From contig KN817577.1 of NCBI GenBank assembly GCA_000827495.1, positions 172,498 through 236,497 on the forward strand: DNA of 64,000 nucleotides. The letters are read 5' to 3'. This stretch comes from Hypholoma sublateritium FD-334 SS-4. Taxonomy: Eukaryota > Basidiomycota > Agaricomycetes > Agaricales > Strophariaceae. Under the pieces are notes generated by a model. It had not been told where the DNA came from, ran no database searches, and was given only the letters and a program-made list of their open reading frames with translations. The position numbers and the translations under genes are program-made. Of this stretch, positions 46,301 to 58,316 are shown piece after piece (the stretch's first letter is position 1; every line of letters starts with the position of its first letter).

Positions 46301-47325
46301 AGCGAGTAAGTCACAAACATCTACGCAAGACTACGTTTTCTGAATTTCTGTTTAGCAATATCGATTCCCACTTCCAAGATCGACAATACTTGATGTTCCC
46401 CTCGAAGACCATACATACTGATGGTATCCGGGCTGGTGTCATGGTAAAGCTTTCTTTCGATTCTCGTTATCTATTCAACTAACATTGGCTGTAGTCGTCC
46501 TTCGGTTTCGGACAGGTCGGCGGAACTGCTCTTGTGGTCCACCCCCGCTATCTCTTCGGTGCCTTGGAACCAACGTACTACGAAGAGTATAAGAAGAGGA
46601 ACCGTGTCCGCGGCTTGCAGTCGTACAAGGCGATGAGTGAAATGATGATCAAGAACTCGCTCGTCAAGATCAAGGAGCACCCCCCTTATCAGGGTGACAT
46701 GGAGGGCAAGGTTCTCTTAAATTCCATGGCGCGGGCATCCTTCGACCCGAAGACTGGCGAATACTCTTTCCAGGGTAAATTGGCCACTTCTGCACCTGTC
46801 GACGCTGCGAATGTCAAAGCGGTATCCGAGATCTTCGATGCCAATGCTTTCTCTGAGACATCTCCTCTTGGTGTCGGAGTCGATCAAGGTATGTCGTCAA
46901 CATCAAGCGACTGAACAAGTAACTAATATTGTGCTCCAGAACTAATTTCTTCTGTACCTTCTCACAACCCCACATTCGTCGCTCGCAACTTCACTGATGC
47001 TGAGATTTCCTACTGCCGTTCTCAACCTTCTCCTCCTTCGTCATTCGCTGCTCGTTGGGTAGGCAAAGAAGCCGTGTTCAAATCTCTGGGCGTCAAGTCA
47101 AAGGGTGCCGCTGCTGCCATGAAAGATATTGAAATCCTGAATGATGCATCTGGTGTTCCTACTGTCCGCCTGCACGGCGAGGCCAAGACGAAAGCTTCGG
47201 AGAGGGGTGTTTCGAAGGTTCTAATTTCTCTGAGTCACTCTGAGGTGAGTAATTTCAGCGCACATGTCGTTCATTATCTGATTTTCTTTTAGACGGTAGC
47301 CATCGCATTTGCTCAAGCGTCATAA
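34379..47325 (+). CDS. FAS: Fatty acid synthase, fused beta-alpha type I multienzyme
   Basis: Twenty-two exons sum to 11817 bp (3938 residues). Exons: 34379-34459, 34516-35872, 35924-36227, 36279-37683, 37762-38682, 38736-39577, 39631-40495, 40550-40645, 40700-40901, 40958-42586, 42649-43723, 43775-44481, 44533-45043, 45097-45177, 45232-45457, 45507-45598, 45651-46065, 46118-46305, 46356-46443, 46495-46888, 46940-47244, 47293-47325. Domain order is that of fungal FAS beta then alpha: acetyltransferase (GHSQG, Ser289), FMN enoyl reductase (from [11 protein letters not shown] near 595), dehydratase ([11 protein letters not shown] near 1589), malonyl/palmitoyl transferase (GHSLG, Ser1839), acyl carrier protein (GGKSTLQNE, Ser2258 carries phosphopantetheine), ketoreductase (GVGKGSIG near 2743), ketosynthase (Cys3359, His3596, His3637), phosphopantetheinyl transferase (from about 3827). 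It makes palmitoyl- and stearoyl-CoA in the cytosol. The single chain is the basidiomycete form. All active-site residues are present. Confidence 0.95.
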
Positions 47326-47519
47326 TCATCGTCATCGTCGGCCATGCTCTCTTAGTCATTTTACTGTTAGACCACATACCACATATCAGCATCGCATTTA
47401 CATATTCCACGTCGTATATCTTGTTACCCATAATTTCTCAATAGATTTCTCGTTTTCCTCGAGTGCGTGAAGCCGTGTCTCAGCGGACTGCAACATCAGT
47501 ATATCATTGAAAGTGTAAT

Positions 47520-49432
47520 CTACTTGAGCGCTTGTTTCATTTTCTGAGCACTGGGGTGTTAAGTCATAGCAGTAAACACGAAAGAAGCAGACTTACAGCC
47601 TCCATCTCATCGACATCGTTGGTTTCTATCCGTGTTATTTTCTTTCCAAGCGCCTTTTCGATCAGCTCCATCTGCATCCACGTTTTCTTGTCATGCACAA
47701 AGTTGATCGACACGCCGCGGCGACCGAAGCGCCCCGTGCGCCCGATTCGGTGTATATATGTCTCGATGTCCGGGCGCTCGTCCGCGCCCTTGACGCGCTC
47801 GTTCATGAGGGGCAGATCGTAGTTGACGACCATGTTTACCTGCATGATGTCGATGCCGCGCGCGATGACGTTCGTGGTGATGAGCACTTTTTCGCGTCCC
47901 TCGCGAAAGCGGTCGATGATGGCGTCGCGCTCTGCGGCGTCCTTGGCGCCGTGGAGGGAGGCGACGCGATGTCCTTCGGCGGTCATCCGCTGGGAGATGC
48001 GGTCGGCTGTGTGCCGGTGCTGTGAGATGGGTTGGTGTCAATTCATGTGCCAGAGGGTGTGGCGGCGCACCTGGCAGAAGATGATGCTCTGGCCGATAGT
48101 GAGGAGCTGGTAGAGCGAGACAAGGATGTCGTATTTGTGCTCGGCATTGCGGCAGTCCATGTAGAACTGGCGGATGTTGTCGACGCTGAGCTCCTCCTTC
48201 TGCAGCTCGATCTTGTTTGCGTTTGGGGCGATCTTCGAGGCGTACGAGCGCACGTGGTCTGGGAAGGTCGCTGAGAAGAGGATGATCTGCAGTTGTTTTG
48301 CACGGAGGAGACTGCGTGGGCAAAGGTGAGTGCGCGAGGAGGGTGCGTAGGATTTAGGCGTACTTTTTGACACGGAGGGTCTGCTCGCCGAGCCCGTCCT
48401 GGTCGAGCATGTTGTCGGCCTCGTCGAGCACGAACACCTTGACGTGCGTCGCGTCGATGACCTGCGTACGCGGGCGTCAGCCAAAAGAAATAAGACAAGT
48501 GCAGCGCGCACCTTGCGACGCAGCAGGTCGGACATCGTGCCAGGCGTGCCGACGATGATCTGCGCGGTGATGTTCGTCGCGTCGCGCGGTAAATTGTCCT
48601 TGATCGCGTACTCGGTCTGCACGCTCGTGTACTTGCCCATGGCGGTGATCACGGACATGATCTGGCGCGCAAGCTCGCGCGACGGCGCGAGACAGACCGC
48701 CTGCGGCTTGTTGAGATCGTAGTCGATGCGGCTCAGCATCGTGAGCACGAAGGCGGCCGTCTTGCCCGTGCCGGACTGTGACTGCCCGATCATGTTCGTC
48801 GGCCTGCGTAGATCGTGGTGAGCTGAGCGCGTGACGCTGGGATGGATTAATGAAGTACGCACGGGTCAGTGAGGAGAAGCGGCAGTGCCTTCTCCTGAAT
48901 CTTCGACGGCTTGTCGAAGCCCATTGCGAAGAGGCCCTTGAGCAGATCGGGGTGCCTGCGGGACGCGGTTAGCGCCCATTCCTACTCAAAAGAAAAGAAG
49001 AAAGCGGAGATCGCGCCAGACGTACAGACCGAGCTCTTGGAATGTCTTTGCGCTGTACAACGGCGAGTTGGGGTTGCCCTGCTGATCGGCGAGTGTGACC
49101 TGCATATGGCGCGGTGAGGTGAGCGAGTGGCACGGGGCGCTGGGGTGTTTCACGCACAGTTACTTCGAAGCTCGACGTGAGCAGCTCGCTGGTTGACGGT
49201 GCTATGCATGGTTAGCGCGATCTATTTCTTGTTGTGACATCCGTACTCACTGGGTTCCTCCAGTGGCACACTGCCCGACGCGGCTTCGGACGTAGGCGCC
49301 TCGTCCTTCGGTGGCGTTACGGTCGCCTTTGGGGCCACAGCTGGGGGATCTTAGCTCTGCAGACCTTTGGAAGTCACGGCGCTTACTGGGCGTGATGAAG
49401 CCATCTTCGTCTTTGGTGATGGAGACCGACAT
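47520..49432 (-). CDS. DBP5: DEAD-box RNA helicase Dbp5 (mRNA export)
   Basis: Ten exons: 49432-49387, 49340-49251, 49201-49158, 49099-49026, 48955-48863, 48803-48512, 48461-48364, 48311-48071, 48019-47597, 47543-47520. They sum to 474 residues, the usual Dbp5 length. Motifs: Q-region [17 protein letters not shown], Walker A SQSGTGKT (124-131), PSRELA, GTPG, DEAD (226-229), SAT (259-261), [13 protein letters not shown] (416-423). The wording [16 protein letters not shown] and [12 protein letters not shown] is specific to Dbp5/DDX19. Family knowledge: at the cytoplasmic face of nuclear pores it strips export proteins from mRNA, activated by Gle1 with inositol hexakisphosphate, and it also acts in translation termination. 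It is convergent with FAS, with only about 195 bp between stop codons. The last coding exon is just 24 bp. Confidence 0.92.
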
Positions 49433-49622
49433 GGAGGTTAAAGTACAAGATGTAGGAAATGCTAAATTGGACACGGAAGCTATTGTGATTATCGACGGCA
49501 TGGGCCGAGCACAACAATTTAATCTTGTCTACGTCCAACACAAGTCCAACGCATCGTTCTGCTCTCGTTCCGGTCGCCTCGAACAAAGAACCCCTTGAGA
49601 ATGGAAGAAGATCTAGTATCTC

Positions 49623-50283
49623 TTGCTTAGTACTTGCGTCGCAACATCACGCCGACAGAAGCGCGTGCAGGACATTATTCGCAAGCCATTGACGGCCTCC
49701 GCCATGGCCAGCATCCGTTCTACGGCTCCACGCCTTCTCCGATTCCAGTACAGCGAGCCATGGGACCAGATTGCCTACATTCTGGTGTCAAAAGGACGAT
49801 CCATTCTCTGACGTGGCTGCCGTCATCTACGACGAGGAGACGGTGTTCACAGCGGCTGTGGGTGCCCCGAAGCAGCCTGATTTCCAGTCTATGGACACGT
49901 CCACCAACTCGCAACCATCGGCAGCAGGTTTTCCATGTAGTCCGCGGCGGCGCACTGGAAGTCCATGTCGTCCGTGAGCACGGTGGATACCCCGACGATG
50001 GAGTGTGTGGTGGGGACGATGAACGTCGCCGGCGGCGGCCGGTTGCTCACTCTAGTGCGGCGCGCGCTGAGCATCGACAAGCGTGCGCTGGGGTCGAGGT
50101 CGGAGGCAAGTGACACCTTCTTGGCAGTGTCTCGGAGGCGAAGATTTGATGCTCTTCACTTCGCCCGGCCGCGTGCGTTGCAGCTGGTACAGGAATATGA
50201 GCTCCCGGTGTCGGAGAGCCAGCCGGCGTTTCTGCCGCCCACAAATTTTGAAGCACAGGTTATGGCTTGGGCCCGCGGCTGAG
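49623..50283 (+). other. Unresolved degenerate coding region
   Basis: Three plus-strand frames each hold a protein-like piece: MASIRSTAPRLLRF at 49704, then DVAAVIYDEETVFTAAVGAPK in another frame, then a piece with CVVGTMNVAGGGRLL and LPVSESQPAFLPPTNFEAQV running to a stop at 50283. I could not join them with convincing introns. It may be an old pseudogene or a gene with poor sequence. I do not recognise the family. Confidence 0.3.
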
Positions 50284-51378
50284 CCTGTTCGTCGCCAATC
50301 CTGACCAACGACTTTCTACGCGGTCGCGGGTATCTTCATGATCTGTCTCCGCACAGACGTAGATCGCAGTCCCCGGCTGCGGAAGTTGCGCTGGCAGGCC
50401 GCAGCATCATTCCCGTAACTCAGGCTCACCATTACTTTTCTCAAAGACAGCTCTCTGCTTCATACGTAAGGGCCAATTATACTGGACATGGCCCATAGTA
50501 ATGCGGAACCTCGTTTCTTGTTTCCTTTTCTCGTTTCACGACGTTGTCACGACATTTACGACATCTACGACATCACTCCCTTCAGGCATACATTTTACTG
50601 ACTATTTCTTCGCATTTTGTTCGACACATCTACTTTCGGCATACCATGCCCATTGTTGTCTTGTACTTGACGACTCTACCAGATTTATTATCCTCGTTTC
50701 GAATAAAAAGAGTTACCTAGGAGGTCAGAGTTTGACGTTCATGTTTGGTAACGTCGACTCCCTGTTCCGACCCAGTGAAGGGCCGCCGTCTACGATTTTT
50801 CTGTTGGCTATACGCTGGCACTCATTCTGGATTTCAGACCGACCACTTCAGAGACCTCAAAGTGACTCAAAACGAACCAGTGAATGGTCTCCGCTCTATT
50901 TAAGCGCGCTCTTTCCTTTTCGGGTATAAGCGCCGTGTCCGTAGAGAGGAGCGACAAGTACCCACCCACCCTGGAATGATTTTTTACTTTTATGTAGGCT
51001 GTATGAAGTGAACACGTCGAGATAGAGTATATCATTCATTTCGTGGTCCTTGAAAAGCTATGCAATGGTATGGTCGGTATTACCCAAACAAGCGCGCACA
51101 GCGCCTAATCTCGAGCGCCTCTCGACGCTCGGCCAATATTCGGCCGGCCTGCATAGCCTTCGTCACAACCCTTGACCCAGGTTGAATGCATCCGTTCACG
51201 CGGTCACTCTCGGCGTCAATCTTCTTTCTTCTTGACCACCAGCATCGATCCCACACCGTCGTCGTTGCGCTCCCTGTGTCCTTTCTCCTCTTCCCATATT
51301 TCTTTATCTAACCATTCATTGAAGATCTGAACTCATGAAATCACTCCAGTGTATCGACTTGAGCCACCTTCCGAGTTC
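50284..51378. other. Intergenic, no gene recognised
   Basis: AT-richer DNA with short frames (longest 142 codons at 50501-50929, no family pattern). Confidence 0.35.
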
Positions 51379-51450
51379 GCAAATTGTGGCAAATCATGCG
51401 GGGGCAACGACTAGCTAGTCGTTGCCCCCGCACGTTTTTCTGCAATTTGC
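51379..51450. repeat. Long hairpin with perfect 36-bp palindrome
   Basis: Positions 51397-51432 form a perfect palindrome with 18-base arms (tgcgggggcaacgactag and its complement) and no loop. Outside it, cgcaaattg at 51379 pairs again with caatttgcg near 51450 after an internal mismatch, giving arms of about 36 bases. Confidence 0.75.
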
Positions 51451-51538
51451 GGTCTCTTGGGGCCGAGTCTTTGCGAGCGACAACTGAAGCAAAGGTGTCC
51501 GTTTATTCGTAGTTGGAACCTATTACATAGAGTTGTAG

Positions 51539-51600
51539 AATTGGGGGCGATTGTCGAAAGACGCAGGTAACCCCTGCGTTCTGCACAATCGCCTCCAATT
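51539..51600. repeat. Imperfect hairpin, about 28-base arms
   Basis: aattgggggcgattgt and acgcagg on the left pair with cctgcgt and acaatcgcctccaatt on the right around a 5-base loop (51568-51572). One short internal mismatch interrupts the stem. It lies 90 bp from the palindrome at 51397. Confidence 0.65.
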
Positions 51601-54600
51601 GGACTGACTTGTGGCATGGCTCCAATGTAATAATATTATGCGTATTATGCTGATACAGTATTTCTCGTTGACAGCGTTGACAGCGTTGCGACTGGCTGCA
51701 GGCCATTCTTTCATAAGATAAGTTTTCAACTAGCACCAGGATTGGGGATTCTCCATTGCTCTGAAACTGGGGCACGAAAAACTTCTGGCAATGCACACCT
51801 GTTCCCTGGCGACTGGATGTGAGTCATGGAATGATATGGACCTCGGCAGAAGGAACCCACTCGGGCTTTGTGCGGTAATGGGACTACATATTGTTATCTA
51901 AATGTTCTTCCAGCAGGACACTTTTAGAATGACGCCACAATCTAGCCACGAACCTTGCGTTATCGGACGGCCTTCGGGCTTATTAGATGGCGTACCCAGG
52001 TTCTCGCCGCTCGGGAATGTGCATTGCATTGCATCTGGGACTTTCTCTGGATCAAGTGAAGGTATTCTGGTCGTCTTTTATGCTCAATCAAGACAGGGAA
52101 CTTCACGCATGCCTGAACTGCCACCCGCAGTCGAACTTTCTATTGGTATCAGCTGATACTACTGCGTGGACCGCAAGTCACGTACGGTCATGACTGATTT
52201 TTTGGCGGGGCTTACTTTTGTTGTGCTAGTGAATGCCAGAGGATCGTTTCAAGTGCTCGGTCATGGAGCAACTACGACGCTCAATAACTTGCGGGTTGCA
52301 GAATCTCTGGAGCACGGCTTGCGTGGGGACTCTGGCATGGCTATCATAAAAAAGGTTAACTTGAGTCAAGCCCCAGCGCTGCCGCTCGAGTCATAAAGAA
52401 CCTTCTTTACTGGATGCACCGCCCACGGGACGCACATACGAGGGTTGACACCACGCCTCGCACCCCGAAATCACATCGAGGCAACATTTCCCCTTTCAGA
52501 ACCGTACCCCCCCCCTGCCGAGCGTGCAAAGAGCGTGACAGTTCCGTTTACATATATTCCGCATACCTAATTACGGCGGTCAAAGTGGGCGACATCGACT
52601 GTGCAAGCTTTCTGGGACACTTTGATCGTGCGACGCAGGCCTGCCGGCAGAGAAGTCCGGGCATATTTTCCCATGGTGGCATGCCAGCTGCTTTTCATAT
52701 GCGGTCGTGTGGGCGGGATGCATCAGAAAATTATTTTGCGCACTCTGGATTTGGGTGTGGTGGCTCGGGAACGGACTCGAAGTGTTGTCCAATTCGCCCT
52801 ACGCAGAAGATTGGGATCTGGGGCGTGAGGGGATCTTGGGCGCGAGGAGGTTCTGGAACCGCTCTGCATTAAGCTGTCTGCAATAGCGGTCGATGGTGCG
52901 CGCGGGGGTTGCGCTCCGATGGTGCGCATCAGTGCGCGCGTGACATCCGAGACGCGCTTGGACAGGGCAATTATTCGATGCGTCGGACGGAGGTCTGTCG
53001 CGCTAGGTCTCTCTGATTTCAAGCGACGGCTGCGCAGCTGGAATGGATCTCAAGCAGCCAGCCGCAATTCTCCGAACGGCTGCTTTCTACGTTGTTCTAT
53101 GATTGAAAGTAAAATACAAGTGTTCGAATTGATCTGTACGCCCTGCGCCGGGCCGCTTAGTTTAGAAACATATAGCAGGTCAGTCAGATGCCAGTGTGCA
53201 TCATAATTAATGTTTGCTAGGGTACCGAGAAGACACAAATATAGAGTACTCGTCTGAGCAGAAGGAAGTTTACCATGACCAAGTTGAGAATAAATGCTAT
53301 TTTCGGAATTTCGTCGCTGCGCGCAGCCGGCCTGTTTGTTCAAGATCAAAACACCGTCTGCTGACAGTTGCTAACGACTCGTTCAAGTGCTGTTGTTTCT
53401 CTGTAGCCTGGCTCTTGTCCGGGGTCTGCCAGTTTCAGGGTGCTTGATATCTGAGACTGCGCCGGAAAGCCGAATCACCTTTACTACTTATTGGTGGTGA
53501 GGATATGTCAGATTAATGCACCCAGTGGCAGACGTCTTGAAAGAATCTTAGTAGAACTCGGAGCAAGGTTGAAGTAGCTGTGCAATGATGACGGCACGGT
53601 ATCATGTCGCGTTCGACATCCGGTAAGCAGCTCGGCAATCTAACCTACAGCCACATATCCAGCTGGTATTTTATTTTCGAGTTCCAATAAGCTCGAGTGC
53701 ACTGTATCAAGTGGTCGGATGTGGTGAGATTGCCCGCGGACAGGGACCGATCTGAACTTTGTCTTCTCTGGTGCAGACGTGAGTCAAAGAACTTCATTTC
53801 AGAACTGTGTTTCATCGCAAAGGAGCCCTGCCCCTTCATATGTTCCTGCCAGTACAGTACCATTGGAAGATTATAGTGGGACGGTCCACGGAGGTGGAGT
53901 GGACTATTTATTTTAAGGGTTACCACGGATGAACTCCTCAAGCATTGACAGTGGCACTTTGAAGCGTCTAGTTGCGTTTAACAGGACCCGCCCATCAATT
54001 GCAATAGCCGGACCTCCTCCGACAAATCGATTCTTATACAGAAATATGGCCCGTTTAAATCTCCTTCTACTTACTGGCATGATTTTGATTGGGTATGTCT
54101 CCGTCTGACACCGCTAGTACCAATGGGTACCCAATAGTGGCATTACGGTACTGCTCGAAGATAATGCGGGATGAAAAATAAATAAAGGGTCGTATCCGCG
54201 ATAGTTTTCATGGCCTTCAACCAGCCGACATTGACATACTCCATCAAGGCGACCAGCGATCGGTCTGGCCTCGAGGGCTAATATAACCGGCACAGACGCA
54301 TATCACAGCTCAGCTGACAAGAATGTATCGCGCACTATCTCTGACAAATCGGTAACTCTCATGCTAATGTTCCTAAAATCTTCTCGATGCGTCACTTAAG
54401 CTCAACCTCCAAAGCGAACATGCCTATCCTATGAATTGTTAATATCCCGAGGCGCTGATAGCAACACTGCGCTTGCATTTACCACCAGTGGACCCGAAAT
54501 GAATGTGGTGTATCGACGAATAGCAATGATCATCGGCCAATCGTGTGTCTGGGGCTCAGTTAAACTTTTCCCCACACCTCGGAAATGGAATAGAAGGGTG

Positions 54601-55657
54601 CATTTCAGTGAGAAAACGCATGGTATCTTCACAGGTTTAGGTAGATTGTGATCTGCGCCGTGTACACGCTGCTCTGGGGTATAGGCCATTATTTCTGCGT
54701 CAGAAGGTACATGGAGTATCTGCAGACTTAAACGACTTGACTTCAGGCTAGCATTGAGCATGCCACACATGTGGGGATACAAGCGCCCAACGAGGTAGCT
54801 CGGGGGATCTGCGCGCGCTGATTTCCGCGGGCGCACCATGCTAAACCTTTTGCGCATCGCTATGACGAGAGGTATTATATAAAAGCCCTGCCTACCTTGT
54901 TCCATGCGTATCTCTAAGTTATCTGGTCTTACGTGCGGCCAGCAGGTAGCCAATCCCCGATCCAGGAAAGTCGCCGAAAAAAAGATAGAGTTCAAGCTTC
55001 GTGCCTAGGCCTTGTGTTCTCCTGATTCGCTCAAGAAGTGGCCGGTAAGTGGGGGGTATATGACCTTTTCTAGACGGACGTCAAGCGGAGGAGTTCGCTG
55101 CACATCTGCCTCCCAGCCGCGTCGTGGCTCGTCGCCAGATTTAAACGCCCACTTTACACAACGTTCTCACGATCCCGGCCCGATGACAAGGTCGGCGCCG
55201 TGATTTTTTTTTAGAAAGGTGACTTCCTGCGGTGACCGGGGGCTCCTGCCTTCTTTTGTCCGTTCAAGGTTGTAATATATTTTTCAGAACGTGACGGTGT
55301 GCAAGGGCACGCGGCGAGCGTCCAGCCTGCTGGCGGCTACTGCGTCTAATTCAAATAGGGCGTCACTTTTTATCTTAATTAAAGGTGTTCCTAGCCGCAC
55401 AGGGCGGAGAAGTTCGAGAGAAATTGCTGTGCAGTGTGCAGTCATTAGCATTGCACAGGTCGAATGTGTTCCCAGCTTCGCCGGCCTGTGCACTGTGCGG
55501 ATGAGGAGGGATATGCGGCGCAAGATAACGGGTATCTAGTGTGATTGATCATTTGTACGCGGATGCTTGTACACGCAGTGGCGCAATATGTGCTTTGTAT
55601 CCGAGTCGCTGTTTACTATTATTGCAGTGTTATTGTAACTCGGGGAAGATACATAAA
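51601..55657. other. Gene-poor intergenic stretch
   Basis: About 4 kb without a recognisable gene. A 188-codon minus frame at 54429-54995 and a 152-codon plus frame at 52414-52872 have no family pattern, no splice continuation and amino-acid make-up like random translation. Confidence 0.4.
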
Positions 55658-56230
55658 TCAAGCAGCTTCGATCTGTGCAATGAGCTTCTTGGACTCTTCA
55701 TCGCCGACCTTTGTAAGAATCTGAAAAAACACGACGCGAGTCAATTGGGCACGTAGTGTTCTTTGGGATGCTGTATACCTCGATGAGCTTGGAGACGTAT
55801 TTCTCGTAACACTCTTCCTTGCTGACGTCCTTGACAGAGTTCCACGCCTCCCTGATCGCCGATACGCCATATTTAGTGCGAATACAACCGCGGCGAGGCA
55901 ACCGACGTACCACTTGTACTTGGCCGTAAAGTTGAGCATGCCGGGGCGCTCTGTCTCGTTGTTGCCCACCTTAGCTATATCGGATACATGTAAGTATGCC
56001 CACGCGTGCCTAGCTGCACAACGCGATCGACGTACCTTGCTTGAAGTACTTGTAGAACTGCAACGCGCGAGAGATGATCAGCAACACTTCAGCGCGAGCA
56101 GCGACAGGGCCGCGAGATCAGAACAATCGCGACGCACGTAGAGCTGATCGTCGGAGGTGGGCTTGATCGCTCCGTCCGCGGGCAGCGCCTGGATGATCTC
56201 GACGGCTTTGTTGAATTTGGCTTCGGACAT
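55658..56230 (-). CDS. ACB1: Acyl-CoA-binding protein
   Basis: Five small exons: 56230-56138, 56057-56036, 55974-55911, 55851-55779, 55720-55658. They sum to 104 residues. The ACBP fold is clear: MSEAKFNKAVEII, then LYFYKYFKQAKVG across the 22-bp second exon, RPGMLNFTAKYKWEAWNSVK with the ligand-contact Tyr/Lys/Trp, KYVSKLIE, and a C-terminal helix ending IAQIEAA. Family knowledge: a soluble cytosolic four-helix protein that binds long-chain acyl-CoA, protects it from hydrolysis and pulls product from fatty acid synthase. It sits 8 kb downstream of the FAS gene. An exon of only 22 bp is easily missed by automatic prediction. Confidence 0.9.
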
Positions 56231-57339
56231 GGTGAATGAGTAGATAGATGGTGGGGAGAGGACGATGGGGCAACGCGACGACCCCATCTAATCTCATCGC
56301 ACAATTGATCCGACGATATGCCATATCAGGAAGGTCCGTCAAGGACCCCTGATTAGGCATGCCTTCGGCCTTCCTCCTCCCCTATTTTGGCGTCCCACAC
56401 AGCATCGCCTAGAAGCGCATCGCCTGGTCTAAGGGTTGCTTATTTCGCACATGGATTCTGCGGAGTAATGGACGATGTGGGATGGCATTTTTAATCTCCC
56501 CCGCACCCACGTCTTTCACGGTTTGCCGACCTTTGCTCACAGCATCACACAGCATGGATTATTGGGGTATCGCAAATTGCGAGATCGCTCGGAGCGGGAG
56601 AGTGCTGTATTTTTGCGTTGCTGCGTATCAGGGGTGTATATTTGGGTCTGGTGATGCGGTGGTGTGCATCATCCGTCATCAGCTGGTTGGGCTTACTTAG
56701 GGTATGAGCCTCGTTCTGGCCATGAGCGTGGCAGATATTTTCTGAATAGGCGGTGATGGGGAAACTACACCTTCTGTCAAAGGTCCGTCGTATGTGGAAA
56801 ATTTTCTACAGCTTGATTTCAAAATATGTAGTGCACCTCACGAACTTTTCATTCGATGTGCATGGCGTGCGAACTAGCCGCGAGCGGAGGGTGCGCATGG
56901 TGCAACGTTCTCAAAAAGTTTGCGGCCGTAGGTACATGAGTGTATAGCCCAATAGAATTTATGTATTCAAGTATTGGTAAATTGAATGGAACTGGCAATG
57001 AACGGCGGACACGATCAAGGCATGAGCAAAGCATGAGGCGGAAATCTCCGTCTATCTATTCTATTCTGTGAGATACGAGAATAGTATTAATCCTTCTGAA
57101 TCACAATTCCTGCAGACCAGGTTTGGAGGATATGTTTCCCGGAAGTTCGTCGTGCTACACCGCCATTTGGCCGAAACGTGCTTGCTTTGTGAAGTTCACA
57201 CGAGATTGATGTGTCTTCGAGATATGTCGTCTGCGTGAGCACAAGGTCACCGACAGATGAAAAATAGATTTGGTCATGGTAGTAACAGTCGACGTTCCTG
57301 AAATATGTGATCCGATAGGTAAACCATCAATATATTAAG
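56231..57339. other. Intergenic, no gene recognised
   Basis: Upstream flank of the acyl-CoA-binding protein gene and AT-rich DNA; short frames only. Confidence 0.35.
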
Positions 57340-57990
57340 CTGAGCCAGACATAGTCAAGGATATTGAGACAGTATCGTACAGTGACTTAACAGCACATGT
57401 AATTTAGTTGTGCCAGACGTGGGCAATAACGTTGAGACTATATTGTACAGTGAACTGTCAACATATGCAATATGATATACACCGCGTTGATATTTCCAGC
57501 TCAGCTAGGTGTAACCACAAACATTGAGACCATGTTACACAGTAAATGGTCAATATGAGGAGTATGATATACGTTGCATCAATATTATCAGCTGAGGCAA
57601 TAATAGTAAATTACATCGAGACCATAGATATTTCCAACTGAGATAAACGTAGCCTAAAACATTGAGAACATATTGCGCAATAAATGGTAAACATAAGGAA
57701 TATGATCTGTGCTGCATCAATAGTATAAGCTGAAGCAAAGATTAGTAAAGTACATTGAGGTCGTGAATTTTTCCAGTTTAGCTAAACGTCGCCAAAAATA
57801 CTGAGACCATATTGTACTCTAAATGGTGAACACAAGGATCATGATATATGTCGCGTCAATGTGTTCTAGCTGAGGCAGTCATAGTCAATCACATTGAGAC
57901 TGTACTGCACGGTGAATTCTCGACACTAGGTTTCTGATACATATCGCATCGATAGTTCCAGCCAGGCCATATATAGTCAAAAACATCAAA
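57340..57990. repeat. Diverged tandem repeat array
   Basis: A phrase like cattgagaccatattgtacag recurs, with changes, at about 57361, 57433, 57519, 57614, 57660, 57752, 57800 and 57893. Between occurrences lie variants of aaatggtcaacataaggaatatgatat and of ttccagctgagctaaacgtag. Spacing alternates between about 46 and 93 bp, so the array is an old, AT-rich minisatellite with a higher-order unit. Confidence 0.6.
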
Positions 57991-58316
57991 TTTGCATCGT
58001 ACAATTCATCGCTACTCACTCAATGCTCACTAGTGAAGTAGATCATGAGTTTGACGTGCTATCCACCAATTCAGGTACCTTAGGAACTTGTAGGTAGAAA
58101 TGTTCCGCCCGTCTGGTTCATCACATTACTCACACTCATATTTTATTATTGTAATCATTGAATGATGAATGATGTGCATGCATGGCCAATCAACTGCAAA
58201 TGAAATATATAACTATGTTTATAGGAGGTTTTCAAGTGACTCAGTTACACGTAACTAGGGACGACAGATATCCACAAAAAATCTACAGAATCGACATCCC
58301 CAATGCATTGAACTTA

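Noticed and set aside
48043..48498. Alternative long frames inside DBP5
   Set aside because: Arginine/serine-rich shadow translations of GC-rich helicase exons; the ten-exon DBP5 model explains the region.
52414..52872. 152-codon plus frame
   Set aside because: Composition like random translation, with Cys/Gly/Arg bias from GC-rich DNA; no motif.
54429..54995. 188-codon minus frame
   Set aside because: Longest frame in a gene-poor stretch but without family pattern, introns or flanking gene structure; could be chance.
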